Shown: positions 18,680-28,795, counted from the first letter of the stretch. The stretch: DNA of 64,000 nucleotides from an uncultured Bacteroidales bacterium (GCA_937891975.1 CALAUA010000013.1:62001-126000), one strand, 5' to 3'. The notes: generated from the sequence alone by a model not told the origin. Numbers and translations are program-made.

Positions 18680-19765
18680 ATGAAACCAACAATAGCAATA
18701 ACAGCGGGCGATATCAACGGAGTGGGGTATGAAATTATCATCAAGAGTTTGATTAACCCACATATATGTGAAATATGTCGACCAATTGTGTACGGCAACG
18801 CCAAGGTGGCACGCCAACATATGCAAACCCTCGACGAGGAGTATCGTAATATCCAATGGAATATCATCCAAGACCCCAAACAGGCGAAAGATGGGCGACT
18901 GAACCTCATCACTTGTTACCCCGATGACACTCCTGTGCAATTAGGTGTATCTACACCCGAAGCAGGAAAAGCATCGCTCAAAAGCTTGCAACGCGCTTGC
19001 CAAGACCTCAAGAACGGATTGGTACACGCCATCGTGACTGCACCTATCAACAAGGATAACATCCAATCGGATGAGTTCCGCTATTCGGGGCACACGGAGT
19101 ACTTGACACAGCTATTCGGCGAAGGCAAAGATAGTCTGATGATGATGATTAGCGACCGCATGCGTGTGGCATTGGTATGCAACCATACACCTATCGCCAA
19201 AGTGGCAGAGACCATCACTGAGGAGCGTATCCTCAGCAAACTGGCAGTGCTCAACGACACCCTGAAGATGGACTTTACTTGCCGCAAGCCACGTATCGCC
19301 GTGTTGGCGCTCAACCCACACGCAGGCGACAACGGACTCATTGGAGAGGAAGAGACCAATATCATCCGCCCTGCTATCGCCAAGGCGCAGGAACAAGGTA
19401 TCTGGGCTTTTGGTCCTTATTCGGCTGACGGCTTCTTTGGTGCAGGACAATACAATCACTTCGATGCGGTATTGGCGATGTATCACGACCAAGGATTGGC
19501 ACCATTCAAGGCATTGGATATGAGTGGCGTGAACTTCACCGCAGGTCTGCCTGTAGTGCGTACCTCGCCCGATCACGGAACAGCGTACAATTTGGCAGGC
19601 AAGAACGAAGCCGATGCAACCAGCATCTTGCACGCTATTTATGCGGCGATCGATATTCTGCGTGAGCGCGAAGAGAACGAGAAACTGCTCTCCAACCAAC
19701 TCGTAGTGGAAGTCAAAGAAGTGAAGAAAGAGTACAAAGTAGAGAAATTTATACCACAAGATTAA
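18680..19765 (+). CDS. pdxA: 4-hydroxythreonine-4-phosphate dehydrogenase
   Basis: 361 residues. PdxA oxidises 4-phosphohydroxy-L-threonine with NAD(P)+ in the DXP-dependent pyridoxal-phosphate pathway. Motifs: [18 protein letters not shown] at the N-terminus, TAPINKDNI, the metal ligands in [23 protein letters not shown] and the [14 protein letters not shown] block near residue 270. It is followed at once by alaS (1-bp gap). The C-terminus is extended by a short charged tail ([15 protein letters not shown]). SerC in the same window supplies an upstream step of the same pathway. Confidence 0.95.
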   Translation: MKPTIAITAGDINGVGYEIIIKSLINPHICEICRPIVYGNAKVARQHMQTLDEEYRNIQWNIIQDPKQAKDGRLNLITCYPDDTPVQLGVSTPEAGKASLKSLQRACQDLKNGLVHAIVTAPINKDNIQSDEFRYSGHTEYLTQLFGEGKDSLMMMISDRMRVALVCNHTPIAKVAETITEERILSKLAVLNDTLKMDFTCRKPRIAVLALNPHAGDNGLIGEEETNIIRPAIAKAQEQGIWAFGPYSADGFFGAGQYNHFDAVLAMYHDQGLAPFKALDMSGVNFTAGLPVVRTSPDHGTAYNLAGKNEADATSILHAIYAAIDILREREENEKLLSNQLVVEVKEVKKEYKVEKFIPQD

Positions 19766-19766
19766 T

Positions 19767-22361
19767 ATGACAAGTCAAGAGATTAGACAATCCTTTTTGG
19801 ATTATTTTGAGAAGAAAGGACACAAAATTGTACCTTCAGCACCCATGGTCATCAAAGATGACCCTACACTGATGTTTACCAATGCAGGTATGAACCCATG
19901 GAAGGGTATCATCCTCGGTAATGACCCTATACAATATCCTCGCGTAGCGGACTCACAGAAGTGCCTCCGCGTGAGTGGTAAGCACAACGACCTGGAGGAA
20001 GTAGGTCATGATACCTATCACCACACCATGTTCGAGATGCTCGGCAACTGGTCGTTTGGCGATTACTTCAAAGAGGGCGCTATTGACATGGCATGGGAGT
20101 ACCTCGTGGATGTGCTGAAACTCGACCCAAAGAACCTCTATGTAACAGTATTCGAAGGTTCACCCGAAGAGGGCATCGAGCGCGACAACGAGGCAGCAGA
20201 GATTTGGGCTAAGCACTTGCCTGCCGACCATATCCTCAATGGCAACAAACACGACAACTTCTGGGAGATGGGCGATACAGGTCCTTGTGGTCCATGCTCA
20301 GAGATTCACGTGGATAGCCGTAGCGAGGAGGAGAAAGCAGCTCTCTCTGGTCGCGAACTGGTGAACAAAGACCACCCACAAGTGATTGAGATTTGGAACC
20401 TCGTGTTCATGCAATACAACCGCAAAGCCGATGGTTCGCTTGACACCTTGCCCAACAAAGTAATCGATACAGGTATGGGCTTCGAGCGTTTGGTGCGTAC
20501 CATGCAAGGTAAACAGTCGAACTATGACACCGATGTGTTCCAACCTGTGCTGAAAAAGATTGGCGAGATCTGCGGTGCTGAATACGGCAAAGAGGAGAAA
20601 GTGGATGTGGCAATGCGCGTGATTGCCGACCATATCCGTACTATCGCCTTCGCTATTGCTGATGGTCAGTTGCCAAGCAACGAGAAGGCTGGTTATGTGA
20701 TTCGCCGAATCCTCCGCCGTGCAGTGCGCTATGGCTACACCTTCCTCGGACAACGCGAGGCATTTATGTACAAACTTGTGCCACAACTCATTGCCGACAT
20801 GGGCGAAGCATATCCTGAATTGGTGAAGCAAGAGGCACAAATCACCCCTGTAATCAAGAGCGAGGAGGACGGTTTCCTCCGCACATTGGACAAGGGTATC
20901 TCTTTGCTCGACAAACTGATGAAAGAGGCGAAAGGTAAAGTGATTTCGGGTGTGGATGTGTTCACATTGAAAGATACATATGGCTTCCCTCTCGACCTTA
21001 CTCAATTGATTTTGAGCGAGAACGGCTTTACCACCAATGAGGAAGAGTACAACAAGGCATTGGAGCACCAAAAAGAGATGGGTCGCCAAGCCAACAAACA
21101 AGAATTGGGCGACTGGGTAGTGATTAACGAAGGTGATACAGAGTTTGATGGATACGACATGCTGCAATGCGAGACACAAGTGTTGCGCTACCGCAAAGTG
21201 AACCAAAAGGGCAAAGAACTTTATCAAGTAGTGCTCAGCCAAACACCATTCTACGCTGAGATGGGTGGTGAGGTAGGCGATTCGGGTACATTGGGCAATG
21301 TGCGCGTGTTGGATACCAAACGTGAGAACAATCTGGCAGTACACCTCTGTGCGGAATTGCCTGAGAATATCAAGAGCAAGATGATGGCTGAGGTAGATGT
21401 CGCTCGTCGTCAAGCTATCGCTTGCAACCACACTGCTACGCATATCATACACTACGCATTGCGCCAAGTATTGGGCGAGCATGTGGAGCAAAAAGGTAGC
21501 TACGTATCGGCAGACAGTTTGCGTTTTGACTTCTCACACTTCCAGAAAGTGAGTGCAGAGGAGCTACGCCAAGTGGAGATGCTTGCCAACGAGATGATTC
21601 GCCAAGACTTGCCTCTTGAGGAATGTCGTAACACTCCAATAGAGAAAGCCAAAGAAATGGGTGCTATGGCATTGTTTGGCGAGAAATACGGTGATGAGGT
21701 ACGTGTCATCAAGTATGGTCCATCGGCAGAGTTGTGCGGTGGTTGTCACGTGGCAAGTACAGGTAAGATTGGTGTGGTGCGCATTGTGATGGAGACCAGT
21801 GTGGCTGCGGGTATTCGCCGTATAGAGGCAGTGACAGCAGCCAAAGCCGATGAACTCTACTACAAGCAAGTGGATATGATAGGCGATCTGCGTGCGCTGT
21901 TCAATAATGCTCCAGACTTGGCAGGCGCTATACGCAAAGCCATTGACGAGAACGCGGGCTTGAAGAAGCAGATAGAGGCCTTTATGGCTGAGAAAGTAGA
22001 GCGCTTCCGCGATGAACTGATTGCAAAGGCAGAGGACTACAATGGTATCAAACTGGTGCGCGTGGAAGGTACGGTAGATGCTAACTTGCTGCGTAACGTG
22101 CCCATGTTGCTGAAAGGCAAGTTTACGGATGTGAAGTTCGCTGTAGTAGGTGCGACAGAGTGGGAAGGCAAACCCATGATTACGGTGGTATTGTCGCAAC
22201 CATTGGTAGATGCAGGCAAGAACGCAGGTCAGATCATCAAGTCGGCTGCTAAGCATATCCAAGGCGGTGGCGGCGGTCAAGCATGGATGGCTACCGCAGG
22301 TGGCCGCAATGTAGCAGGATTAGGTGCTGCTATGGAGGAGATGCTGGCGGCATTGATGTAA
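19767..22361 (+). CDS. alaS: Alanine-tRNA ligase
   Basis: 864 residues, full length. The class II catalytic core is N-terminal ([43 protein letters not shown] [15 protein letters not shown]), followed by the editing domain with zinc motif HTATH ([13 protein letters not shown]) and CGGCHVAS, and a C-terminal Gly-rich oligomerisation domain ([17 protein letters not shown]). It charges tRNA-Ala and hydrolyses mischarged Ser/Gly-tRNA. The gene follows pdxA with one base between stop and start. Confidence 0.98.
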   Translation: MTSQEIRQSFLDYFEKKGHKIVPSAPMVIKDDPTLMFTNAGMNPWKGIILGNDPIQYPRVADSQKCLRVSGKHNDLEEVGHDTYHHTMFEMLGNWSFGDYFKEGAIDMAWEYLVDVLKLDPKNLYVTVFEGSPEEGIERDNEAAEIWAKHLPADHILNGNKHDNFWEMGDTGPCGPCSEIHVDSRSEEEKAALSGRELVNKDHPQVIEIWNLVFMQYNRKADGSLDTLPNKVIDTGMGFERLVRTMQGKQSNYDTDVFQPVLKKIGEICGAEYGKEEKVDVAMRVIADHIRTIAFAIADGQLPSNEKAGYVIRRILRRAVRYGYTFLGQREAFMYKLVPQLIADMGEAYPELVKQEAQITPVIKSEEDGFLRTLDKGISLLDKLMKEAKGKVISGVDVFTLKDTYGFPLDLTQLILSENGFTTNEEEYNKALEHQKEMGRQANKQELGDWVVINEGDTEFDGYDMLQCETQVLRYRKVNQKGKELYQVVLSQTPFYAEMGGEVGDSGTLGNVRVLDTKRENNLAVHLCAELPENIKSKMMAEVDVARRQAIACNHTATHIIHYALRQVLGEHVEQKGSYVSADSLRFDFSHFQKVSAEELRQVEMLANEMIRQDLPLEECRNTPIEKAKEMGAMALFGEKYGDEVRVIKYGPSAELCGGCHVASTGKIGVVRIVMETSVAAGIRRIEAVTAAKADELYYKQVDMIGDLRALFNNAPDLAGAIRKAIDENAGLKKQIEAFMAEKVERFRDELIAKAEDYNGIKLVRVEGTVDANLLRNVPMLLKGKFTDVKFAVVGATEWEGKPMITVVLSQPLVDAGKNAGQIIKSAAKHIQGGGGGQAWMATAGGRNVAGLGAAMEEMLAALM

Positions 22362-22420
22362 CCTTCAGAAACCGATGCCATACCTGATTCCCGACACGCG
22401 AATCCCGAATTGAATAAAAA

Positions 22421-22855
22421 ATGAAAACCCTTACAGGTCGTTTACCGATAAAATATCGTAGTGCAGTCCGTTTCGTGCTCGTAGGAGCATTAGGAACGGG
22501 GCTGCAATATGGTATTTATTACCTGTTGTTAGGGGTGTTTCAAACCAAATGGCCAGAGATTGCATTGTTGACATCACTAGCCTTTACTGTGGGGTATGTG
22601 ATAGAAATGGTAGTAAACTACTTCTTGACGAGTTTTTACACTTTCAAGAAACGCCCTAGTTGGAAGAATGCAGGAGGATTTTTGTTTGGGCGTGCACTCA
22701 ACTATGGCATACAATTGCTACTTCTAAATGTGTTAATTTGGCTACATATGGGTGAAGAATGGGCAGGAATAGTAGCGATTATGTTGGCAGGTGTAATCAA
22801 CTATTTTGTGCTCAGACCATTTTATAAAGATAAGAAAAAAGAGTCTCAAAACTAG
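22421..22855 (+). CDS. GtrA family membrane protein
   Basis: 144 residues with four predicted membrane helices (FVLVGALGTGLQYGIYYLL, IALLTSLAFTVGYVIEMVVNYFL, ALNYGIQLLLLNVLIWL, IVAIMLAGVINYFVLRPF). The FVLVGALGT start and the VNYFLTSFYTFK segment are typical of GtrA/DPMS flippase-like proteins that help move polyprenyl-linked sugars. Partner glycosyltransferases are not nearby. It sits 59 bp after alaS and 20 bp before the GH3-type gene. Confidence 0.85.
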   Translation: MKTLTGRLPIKYRSAVRFVLVGALGTGLQYGIYYLLLGVFQTKWPEIALLTSLAFTVGYVIEMVVNYFLTSFYTFKKRPSWKNAGGFLFGRALNYGIQLLLLNVLIWLHMGEEWAGIVAIMLAGVINYFVLRPFYKDKKKESQN

Positions 22856-22875
22856 ACTTTTTATAAGTATATAGT

Positions 22876-24747
22876 ATGAAGAAAAAAACGTATTTAGATA
22901 ATCAGGGTAAGGCATTACCATATCCTTGGTTAATCAATACTGCACTATGTTTGGTAGGTGGCAGTCAACGACTTAGATTGAACTATTGGAATCGTCACCC
23001 CAAGCAAGCAGCAGAAAGAACATTGCGAGATATTTTAACTATTTCGCGCGATACAGTTTACGGCAGAGAACATCATTTTGACCGTATTCTATCTGCTACC
23101 ACTACAGAAGATTTGTTCCGTTTGTATCGCCAATATGTGCCCGTAAATGATAGTTTTGAGCCATTGCGACCATATGTAGAACGTCATAAGAATGGCGAGG
23201 AGAATGTGCTCTTCCCTGGAAAACCAGATATGTATGCGACCACATCGGGTACCACATCCGAACCCAAGTGGATTCCCATGACGCATAAGTACCTCAAGGA
23301 TGTGTATGGCAAAATGACACATATTTGGATATGGAATTTTATTACTCATCGCAGTCGTATTTTTGGAGGACACTTATTTACTACCGTTGGTAAAGAACTG
23401 GAGGGATACGCTCCAGATGGTACTATTTTTGGAGCGGTGAGTGGTGTACTCGTGCGCGATGTACCTAAGATTATCAAGAAACACTATACCGCCCCAGCTT
23501 GTGTGATGTCGATTGATGATTATGCAGCGCGTAACTATACGTTGATGCGACTAGCAATGCAATATCGCGATGTGACTCTATGGGCAACTGCCAATCCATC
23601 TACTATCTTGGAATTGCTGCGTACGCTCAACGAGAACACTGAAGAAATGATTGATGATATTGAAAAAGGAACACTGAGTTGGAATTTCGATATATCCAAT
23701 TATATCCGCGAGGAACTTGAGGCATACATGTCGCCTCAACCAGAGCGTGCTGAGGAACTTCGCCAATTGCTCAAAGAGCATGGAAAATTAGAGCCGAAGC
23801 ATTTCTGGCCATGGTTGCAATTGTTGTCAACATGGAAGTGTGGTAATACCAAGATATACATGGATAAATACATGGATCAGTTCAATTGGGACAAGACCTT
23901 ATATCAAGAATTAGGGTATATTGCCACAGAATGTCGTTTTGGCTTCTCATTGGATGAGACCAATGAGTCGGTGCTCTTTCCACATTTCCACTACTATGAA
24001 TTTGTAGAGGAGAGCGAATTGGATAAACCGCATAAGCGATTCTTGCAAATTTACGAATTAGAGAAAGGTAAACGATACTGCACGTATGTAACCACATATT
24101 CGGGCTTATTCCGCTACAACATGAACGACTTGGTGGAAGTGGGTGGTAAGTTCTACAATACACCTACCGTACATATGGTGTCTAAGGTCAATGGTATTGT
24201 GTCTATGACGGGAGAAAAACTCTACGAGCCACAATTCATTGATGCTGTACATAAAACCGAAAAATTGATGGATATCAAGACCAAGTTCTTTGTTGGTTTT
24301 GCCGATGTCAGAGAGTCTAGATACCACTTCTACTTTGAGTTTGAAGACGAAAGTATAAGTCAAGATATTGTGGATGAGTTCACAAAGGTAGTCGATCGTA
24401 AGTTGCAGGAAATCAATAATGAATACGAATCTAAGCGTTCATCATTCCGCCTCAAAGAACCGCAAGCGCACATCTTGCGGAGTAATGCATATTCTCGCTT
24501 TAAGGCGGCATGTTTACGCGATGGTTTCCGCGATGGGCAGTTTAAGTTCAATTTGCTTATGCAGGATGATAAGCGTCGCCGTAAATTTGATCAGATTGAA
24601 CGTCATGAGACATTATCAGATAAGATTATGAATCTTGCGGATAATATTGATAACAACATTAATCGCCGCAGAAAAGCGCGTGCAGAACGTCAGGAGCAAC
24701 GTCAGGAACGACGTATCGAACGACAAATGAATCACTCCTCTAAGTAG
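22876..24747 (+). CDS. GH3 auxin-responsive-promoter-family protein (acyl-acid-amido synthetase fold)
   Basis: 623 residues. The protein matches the plant GH3 family, an ANL adenylate-forming fold: YATTSGTTSEPKWIPMT (ATP-binding motif I), the central YIATECRFGFSLDETN region and CTYVTTYSGLFRYNMNDLVEVGG (motif III). Plant enzymes conjugate amino acids to acyl acids such as indoleacetate or jasmonate; bacterial substrates are mostly unknown. The C-terminus has an unusual basic, Arg/Gln-rich tail (about residues 590-623, with RAERQEQRQERRIERQ), probably helical. The gene overlaps no neighbour and is followed 2 bp later by an EamA exporter, which invites the idea that product and exporter are linked; that is inference only. 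Confidence 0.82.
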   Translation: MKKKTYLDNQGKALPYPWLINTALCLVGGSQRLRLNYWNRHPKQAAERTLRDILTISRDTVYGREHHFDRILSATTTEDLFRLYRQYVPVNDSFEPLRPYVERHKNGEENVLFPGKPDMYATTSGTTSEPKWIPMTHKYLKDVYGKMTHIWIWNFITHRSRIFGGHLFTTVGKELEGYAPDGTIFGAVSGVLVRDVPKIIKKHYTAPACVMSIDDYAARNYTLMRLAMQYRDVTLWATANPSTILELLRTLNENTEEMIDDIEKGTLSWNFDISNYIREELEAYMSPQPERAEELRQLLKEHGKLEPKHFWPWLQLLSTWKCGNTKIYMDKYMDQFNWDKTLYQELGYIATECRFGFSLDETNESVLFPHFHYYEFVEESELDKPHKRFLQIYELEKGKRYCTYVTTYSGLFRYNMNDLVEVGGKFYNTPTVHMVSKVNGIVSMTGEKLYEPQFIDAVHKTEKLMDIKTKFFVGFADVRESRYHFYFEFEDESISQDIVDEFTKVVDRKLQEINNEYESKRSSFRLKEPQAHILRSNAYSRFKAACLRDGFRDGQFKFNLLMQDDKRRRKFDQIERHETLSDKIMNLADNIDNNINRRRKARAERQEQRQERRIERQMNHSSK

Positions 24748-24749
24748 CA

Positions 24750-25679
24750 GTGAGAAAGATATTTCCTTACATAGCCATACTAACTGCCATGTTGATATGG
24801 GCAGGAGCGGGGATTGCAGTCAAAGAAGCATTGCTCGTATATCCACCGTTAACACTCATAGTCCTGCGTTTCACACTAGCGGTATTTTTGATGCTTGTTA
24901 TAGGACTAATCTTTCGGCGTAATGAGATATTGGGATTGCAGTGTATAGCTAAGAGGGATATTCCGCTATTTATATTAGGAGGATTGTTTCAACCTTTTCT
25001 GTACTTTATTTTTGAGACATATACCTACCAGAGTTTTGATTCGCCCACGATAGCTGAAGCATTATTGAGTACGCAACCTGTGTTTGCGCCAATATTTGCT
25101 TTTGTGTTACTGCGTGAACATATTACGCGCAACAATATCATAGGTATTGTTTTATCCACCATAGGTATGTTGATGTTGCTACTGATGGGGGCGGAAAACT
25201 TTACTTTGGGCAATCCATGGGGAATATTACTAGCATTTCTAACCGTCAGTATGTCAGTTAGTTATTCTGTTGTATTGCGTCGTATACCTAGTCGCTATTC
25301 GCCATTATCTATTGTGTTTTATGTGCAGTCAATATCCCTTATCTTGTTCTACATACTTTGGGGAACTACTCATCTTTCGCCTCTTACTTCACAACTCTCA
25401 ACTTTTAATGCTCAACTCTCAACTCTCAATTCACTGCTAGCTGTATTATATTTAGCTGTATTAGCATCTGTAGCAGCATTTATATTGTTTTGTTATACGG
25501 TACGTAAGATAGGTGTTACGCGCGCGAACGTGTTTAATAATATACGACCTGTTTTCACAGCCATATTGATGTGGTTGATGTTTGACGAACGACTACCAGT
25601 ATGGAAGATGATAGGTATAATTGTTATCATTATTGGTTTATTTATTAGCCAAAAGCACGAAAAATATAACAATAATTAA
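24750..25679 (+). CDS. EamA/DMT-family transporter with heptamer-repeat insertion
   Basis: 309 residues from a GTG at 24750, two bases after the previous stop. Ten hydrophobic segments are expected from the two EamA halves; YIAILTAMLIWAGAGIAVKEAL starts the first and LLAFLTVSMSVSYSVVLRRI the second. Members export metabolites or amino acids; the cargo here is unknown. The loop before the eighth or ninth helix carries SQLSTFNAQLSTLNSLL, encoded by six in-frame heptamers based on CAACTCT (25392-25433), a kind of repeat normally found between genes. Confidence 0.85.
   Translation: MRKIFPYIAILTAMLIWAGAGIAVKEALLVYPPLTLIVLRFTLAVFLMLVIGLIFRRNEILGLQCIAKRDIPLFILGGLFQPFLYFIFETYTYQSFDSPTIAEALLSTQPVFAPIFAFVLLREHITRNNIIGIVLSTIGMLMLLLMGAENFTLGNPWGILLAFLTVSMSVSYSVVLRRIPSRYSPLSIVFYVQSISLILFYILWGTTHLSPLTSQLSTFNAQLSTLNSLLAVLYLAVLASVAAFILFCYTVRKIGVTRANVFNNIRPVFTAILMWLMFDERLPVWKMIGIIVIIIGLFISQKHEKYNNN
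25392..25433. repeat. Six in-phase heptamers inside the EamA gene
   Basis: CAACTCT CAACTTT TAATGCT CAACTCT CAACTCT CAATTCA, 42 bp, a multiple of both 7 and 3, so the frame is kept. Confidence 0.8.
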
Positions 25680-25685
25680 GATTTA

Positions 25686-25717
25686 TTTGGACATTTCAAA
25701 AAAACTTTGTAACTTTG
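25686..25717 (+). promoter_or_regulatory. Promoter for the steroid-reductase-like cassette
   Basis: TTTG at 25686-25689, 20-nt spacer, TAACTTTG at 25710-25717. The -33 box sits 7 bp after the EamA stop. Start codon at 25785. Confidence 0.87.
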
Positions 25718-25784
25718 TCGCCTAATTTGGTTCTAGTCTATCACCTTATTGCTTCATAGCCTAGTAACCTAAAAAATATTGCTT

Positions 25785-26567
25785 ATGGAAATATCTACTG
25801 CTTTGGAATCTTTTAATAATCTTCTATTCATCCTATTTATTGTGGGATTAGTGGTCTTTGTGGCATTGTACTTTGTGGATGCAGGTTATGGGAAAATGCG
25901 TACAGAAAAATGGGGACCTGCCATCAATAATAAGGTAGGGTGGTGTTTGATGGAAATGCCTGTGTTTGTGGTAATGCTGTACCTTTGGGCGATTTCTGAT
26001 GTGAAATTTCAATTGCCATATTTGATTTTCTTCCTCATTTTCCAATTCCACTATTTCCAACGCTCATTTATTTTTCCACTTCTGCTGAAGGGCAATAGTA
26101 AGATGCCTATCCTCATTATGGCATTCTCTGTGGTATGGAACCTCGTAAATGGCTATATACAAGGATATTGGCTCTTCCATTTGGCACCACAGTTTGCGCC
26201 ATATGCTACTTCGTGGATGACCGATTGGCGATTCATCCTTGGAACAGTGATATTCTTCGCTGGTTGGGTAATCAATATGCACTCTGACCATGTGATTCGT
26301 CATCTCCGCAAACCAGGCGACACCAATCACTACTTGCCTAAGAAAGGTATGTACAAGTATGTGACTAGTGCCAATTATCTCGGGGAGATTACCGAGTGGC
26401 TTGGCTTTGCTATTCTCACGTGGTCATGGGCTGGTTTGAGCTTCTTCTGGTTCTCATGCTGCAATCTCGTTCCTCGTGCGAACTCCATCTACCATCGCTA
26501 CAAAGCAGAATTCGCAGATGAGTTCGACGAAAAGAAACTGAAACGTATTATTCCGTTTATATACTAA
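25785..26567 (+). CDS. Steroid 5-alpha-reductase family protein (SRD5A type)
   Basis: 260 residues from the ATG at 25785 (a TTG two codons earlier is less likely). Six or seven hydrophobic helices. The C-terminal half is strikingly like animal SRD5A1/SRD5A2: NMHSDHVIRHLRKPGDT and YVTSANYLGEITEWLGF correspond to the NADPH and steroid site segments, including the GEI-EW Glu. Known members reduce the delta-4 double bond of 3-oxo-delta-4 steroids with NADPH to give 5-alpha (allo) products. Similar genes in gut Bacteroidales act on 3-oxo-delta-4 bile acids. The Old Yellow Enzyme gene begins 3 bp after its stop and an SDR gene follows, giving a three-gene unit. Exact substrate is inferred. Confidence 0.85.
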   Translation: MEISTALESFNNLLFILFIVGLVVFVALYFVDAGYGKMRTEKWGPAINNKVGWCLMEMPVFVVMLYLWAISDVKFQLPYLIFFLIFQFHYFQRSFIFPLLLKGNSKMPILIMAFSVVWNLVNGYIQGYWLFHLAPQFAPYATSWMTDWRFILGTVIFFAGWVINMHSDHVIRHLRKPGDTNHYLPKKGMYKYVTSANYLGEITEWLGFAILTWSWAGLSFFWFSCCNLVPRANSIYHRYKAEFADEFDEKKLKRIIPFIY

Positions 26568-26570
26568 ACA

Positions 26571-27818
26571 ATGAACAATAATCTCCTTTTTACCGAGCAT
26601 AAACTCGGTCCTATTACTTTGCGCAATCGCGCCATCCGTAGTGCTGCGTTCGAGAACATGGCATACGGCAACAAACCTAGTCAAGATCTTTACAACTATC
26701 ATACTGCCGTAGCACGCGGTGGTGCAGCGATGACCACGGTGGCATACTGCTCTGTCACGCGTTCGGGTGTCTCTTTCGACGGTCAACTCTATATCCACGA
26801 CGAAATCAAGGAAGACCTCAAACGCCTCACCGATGGCATTCATGCTGAGGGAGCAAAAGCAAGTATTCAGCTTGGGCACTGCGGTAATATGACCCACTTC
26901 TATACTTGCAAATGTATGCCAGTTGGTGCTAGTACAGGTTTCAACCTCTATTCGCCAACTTTGCATCGCGCACTGAAGAAAGAAGAGATCAAGGAGATTG
27001 TCAAGGCGTTTGGTCATGCGGTGGACTTCTGCCGTGAGTGCGGTTTTGACTGCGTAGAGATTCATGCAGGTCATGGTTATTTGATTTCGCAATTCCTTTC
27101 GCCATATACCAACCATCGTCGCGATGAGTACGGAGGTTCGCTTGAGAATCGTATGCGCTTCATGAACGAAGTGATGGCAGAGGTGATGGAGCATGCAGGC
27201 GATGATATGGCGGTCGTAGTCAAGACCAATATGTACGATGGCTTCAAGTCAGGTTTGAAAGTCGAGGAGTGTATCAAGATTGCACAAGAGATTGAGAAAC
27301 ATGGTGTGCATGCGCTCGTACTCACTGCTGGCTTCGTGAGCAAAGCACCTTTCACCGTCATGGGTGGTGCTATGCCAATCAAAACTTTGGCTCACTATAT
27401 GAACCCTTGGTCATTCTGGTGGTTGCGTCTTGCGCTTCGCTTCGTGGGTCATTTGATGATTCCTACTGTGCCTTTCAAAGAGCTCTTCTTCCTCGATACG
27501 GCTAAGCAATTCCGCAAAGCACTCAAGATGCCACTTATTTATGTCGGTGGTATCATGGGACGTGAGAACGCAGAGACAGCTCTGGCTGAGGGCTTTGATT
27601 TTGTGCAGATTGGTCACGCTCTCGTGCGCGATACAGACTTTGTGAATAAGATGCGCGAGGAGCAATATCACTCTGAGTGCAAACGCTCTAACTATTGCGT
27701 AGCGCGTATGTACACCCTCGATATGAAGTGCCACGAGTGTGATAAGGATATTCCTAAATACCTCAAGAAAGAAGCCCTCAAGTACGAACAAATGTGGTAT
27801 CCCTCCTCTAAACACTAA
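26571..27818 (+). CDS. NADH:flavin oxidoreductase (Old Yellow Enzyme family), probable 3-oxo-delta-4 steroid 5-beta-reductase
   Basis: 415 residues. The FMN-binding TIM barrel is clear: LGPITLRNRAIRSAAFENMA at the start, SIQLGHCGN, EIHAGHGYLISQFLSPYTNHR, DEYGGSLENRMRF and PLIYVGGIMGRENAETAL. The C-terminal part has a Cys cluster (CKRSNYCVARMYTLDMKCHEC) suggestive of the Fe-S site seen in 2,4-dienoyl-CoA reductase-like enzymes, but the long FAD/NAD domain of those proteins is missing. OYE-type 5-beta-reductases in gut bacteria saturate delta-4 3-oxo steroids and bile acids to the 5-beta form. Next to an SRD5A-type gene and an SDR, this is the most likely role; it remains an inference. Confidence 0.8.
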   Translation: MNNNLLFTEHKLGPITLRNRAIRSAAFENMAYGNKPSQDLYNYHTAVARGGAAMTTVAYCSVTRSGVSFDGQLYIHDEIKEDLKRLTDGIHAEGAKASIQLGHCGNMTHFYTCKCMPVGASTGFNLYSPTLHRALKKEEIKEIVKAFGHAVDFCRECGFDCVEIHAGHGYLISQFLSPYTNHRRDEYGGSLENRMRFMNEVMAEVMEHAGDDMAVVVKTNMYDGFKSGLKVEECIKIAQEIEKHGVHALVLTAGFVSKAPFTVMGGAMPIKTLAHYMNPWSFWWLRLALRFVGHLMIPTVPFKELFFLDTAKQFRKALKMPLIYVGGIMGRENAETALAEGFDFVQIGHALVRDTDFVNKMREEQYHSECKRSNYCVARMYTLDMKCHECDKDIPKYLKKEALKYEQMWYPSSKH

Positions 27819-27836
27819 ACTCTAAACACTAAACTA
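27804..27836. repeat. CTCTAAA/CACTAAA heptamer repeat between OYE and SDR genes
   Basis: Four in-phase heptamers spanning the OYE stop codon and the 20-bp gap; the repeat supplies the last residues (SSKH) of the OYE protein. Confidence 0.7.
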
Positions 27837-27838
27837 GA

Positions 27839-28666
27839 ATGCTTGCACTCGTTACTGGCGCATCATCGGGTATTGGACTCCAATATGCCACCCAACTCGC
27901 GCGCGATTATCATACTGACCTTCTGCTAGTTAGCAATCAGCAGGAAGAACTCAACCAAGTAGCCACCGAATTGGCTACGCAATATGGCGTGAAGACTATT
28001 CCGCTGTACGCTGACCTGAGCAAACAGGATGCTGCCGAGCAATTGCATCAATACTGCTTGGACAACAACCTCGTGGTGGATATCCTTATCAACAACGCAG
28101 GTGTCTTCTTCTTCAATCCCTACTGCGAGACTAGTATGAAGCGCATTGACTTGATGCTCAACCTGCATATGATCACGGTTGCCAAACTCACTCGTCTTTT
28201 TGGCGAGGATATGATCAACCGCCAACTCACTGCAGAAGAACAAACTCAAAAGATTTGCCGTAAACCACGCCGAAAGGGCTATATCTTGAATATGTCGTCT
28301 ATGTCCGCATGGATGGCTATGCCGGGTATCCAGACCTATAATGCGACAAAGGCGTTTATCTATAATTTCTCCAAGTCGCTTTGGTATGAATTCCGTCCTA
28401 AGGGAGTGAATATCACCGTGATGGCTCCAGGGGCTGTAGATACAGCTTTGTTTGGCTTGGCACCTCACTTGCGTCGTTTGGCAGTTAATCTGACGGTATC
28501 TATTCCACCTGAGAAATTGGTTAAGCGTGCTCTGAGAAAGATGTTCCGTGGCAAGAAAGCCGACACTCCAGGTTTCCTCAATTGGCTGGCAACGCCATTG
28601 CTCAAGCACACTCCCGACTGGCTCGTGTTCTGGGCAATTAAACTAGTCGGTAAGTTCCAAAAATAA
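27839..28666 (+). CDS. Short-chain dehydrogenase/reductase, candidate hydroxysteroid dehydrogenase
   Basis: 275 residues. Classical SDR elements: TGASSGIG cofactor loop at residue 7, INNAGVFF, catalytic Ser in LNMSSMSAWMAMPG and YNATK (Tyr-x3-Lys). The C-terminal part (RALRKMFRGKKADTPGFLNWLATPLL) with a hydrophobic, probably membrane-associated end resembles HSD17B12/HSD17B3-like SDRs. In the gut Bacteroidales clusters that make isoallo bile acids, an SDR next to 5-alpha- and 5-beta-reductases is a 3-beta-hydroxysteroid dehydrogenase. The same assignment is plausible here but rests on context. A stem-loop terminator follows. Confidence 0.8.
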   Translation: MLALVTGASSGIGLQYATQLARDYHTDLLLVSNQQEELNQVATELATQYGVKTIPLYADLSKQDAAEQLHQYCLDNNLVVDILINNAGVFFFNPYCETSMKRIDLMLNLHMITVAKLTRLFGEDMINRQLTAEEQTQKICRKPRRKGYILNMSSMSAWMAMPGIQTYNATKAFIYNFSKSLWYEFRPKGVNITVMAPGAVDTALFGLAPHLRRLAVNLTVSIPPEKLVKRALRKMFRGKKADTPGFLNWLATPLLKHTPDWLVFWAIKLVGKFQK

Positions 28667-28744
28667 CTCGCTAAACCCTAAACAGTAGCGGCTTTGCCGC
28701 GTCCCCTAAACACTAAACACAAGCGCAACGTCCACTAAACACTA

Positions 28745-28784
28745 AATCGCCGTTTATGCATGACATAGACGGCGATTATTTTTC
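28745..28784 (+). terminator. Terminator after the three-gene reductase cassette
   Basis: A 9-bp stem (AATCGCCGT / ACGGCGATT) with a 15-nt loop, then ATTTTTCTCTTG. The 78 bp before it are made of CTAAACA-type words. Confidence 0.8.
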
Positions 28785-28795
28785 TCTTGTCAATT

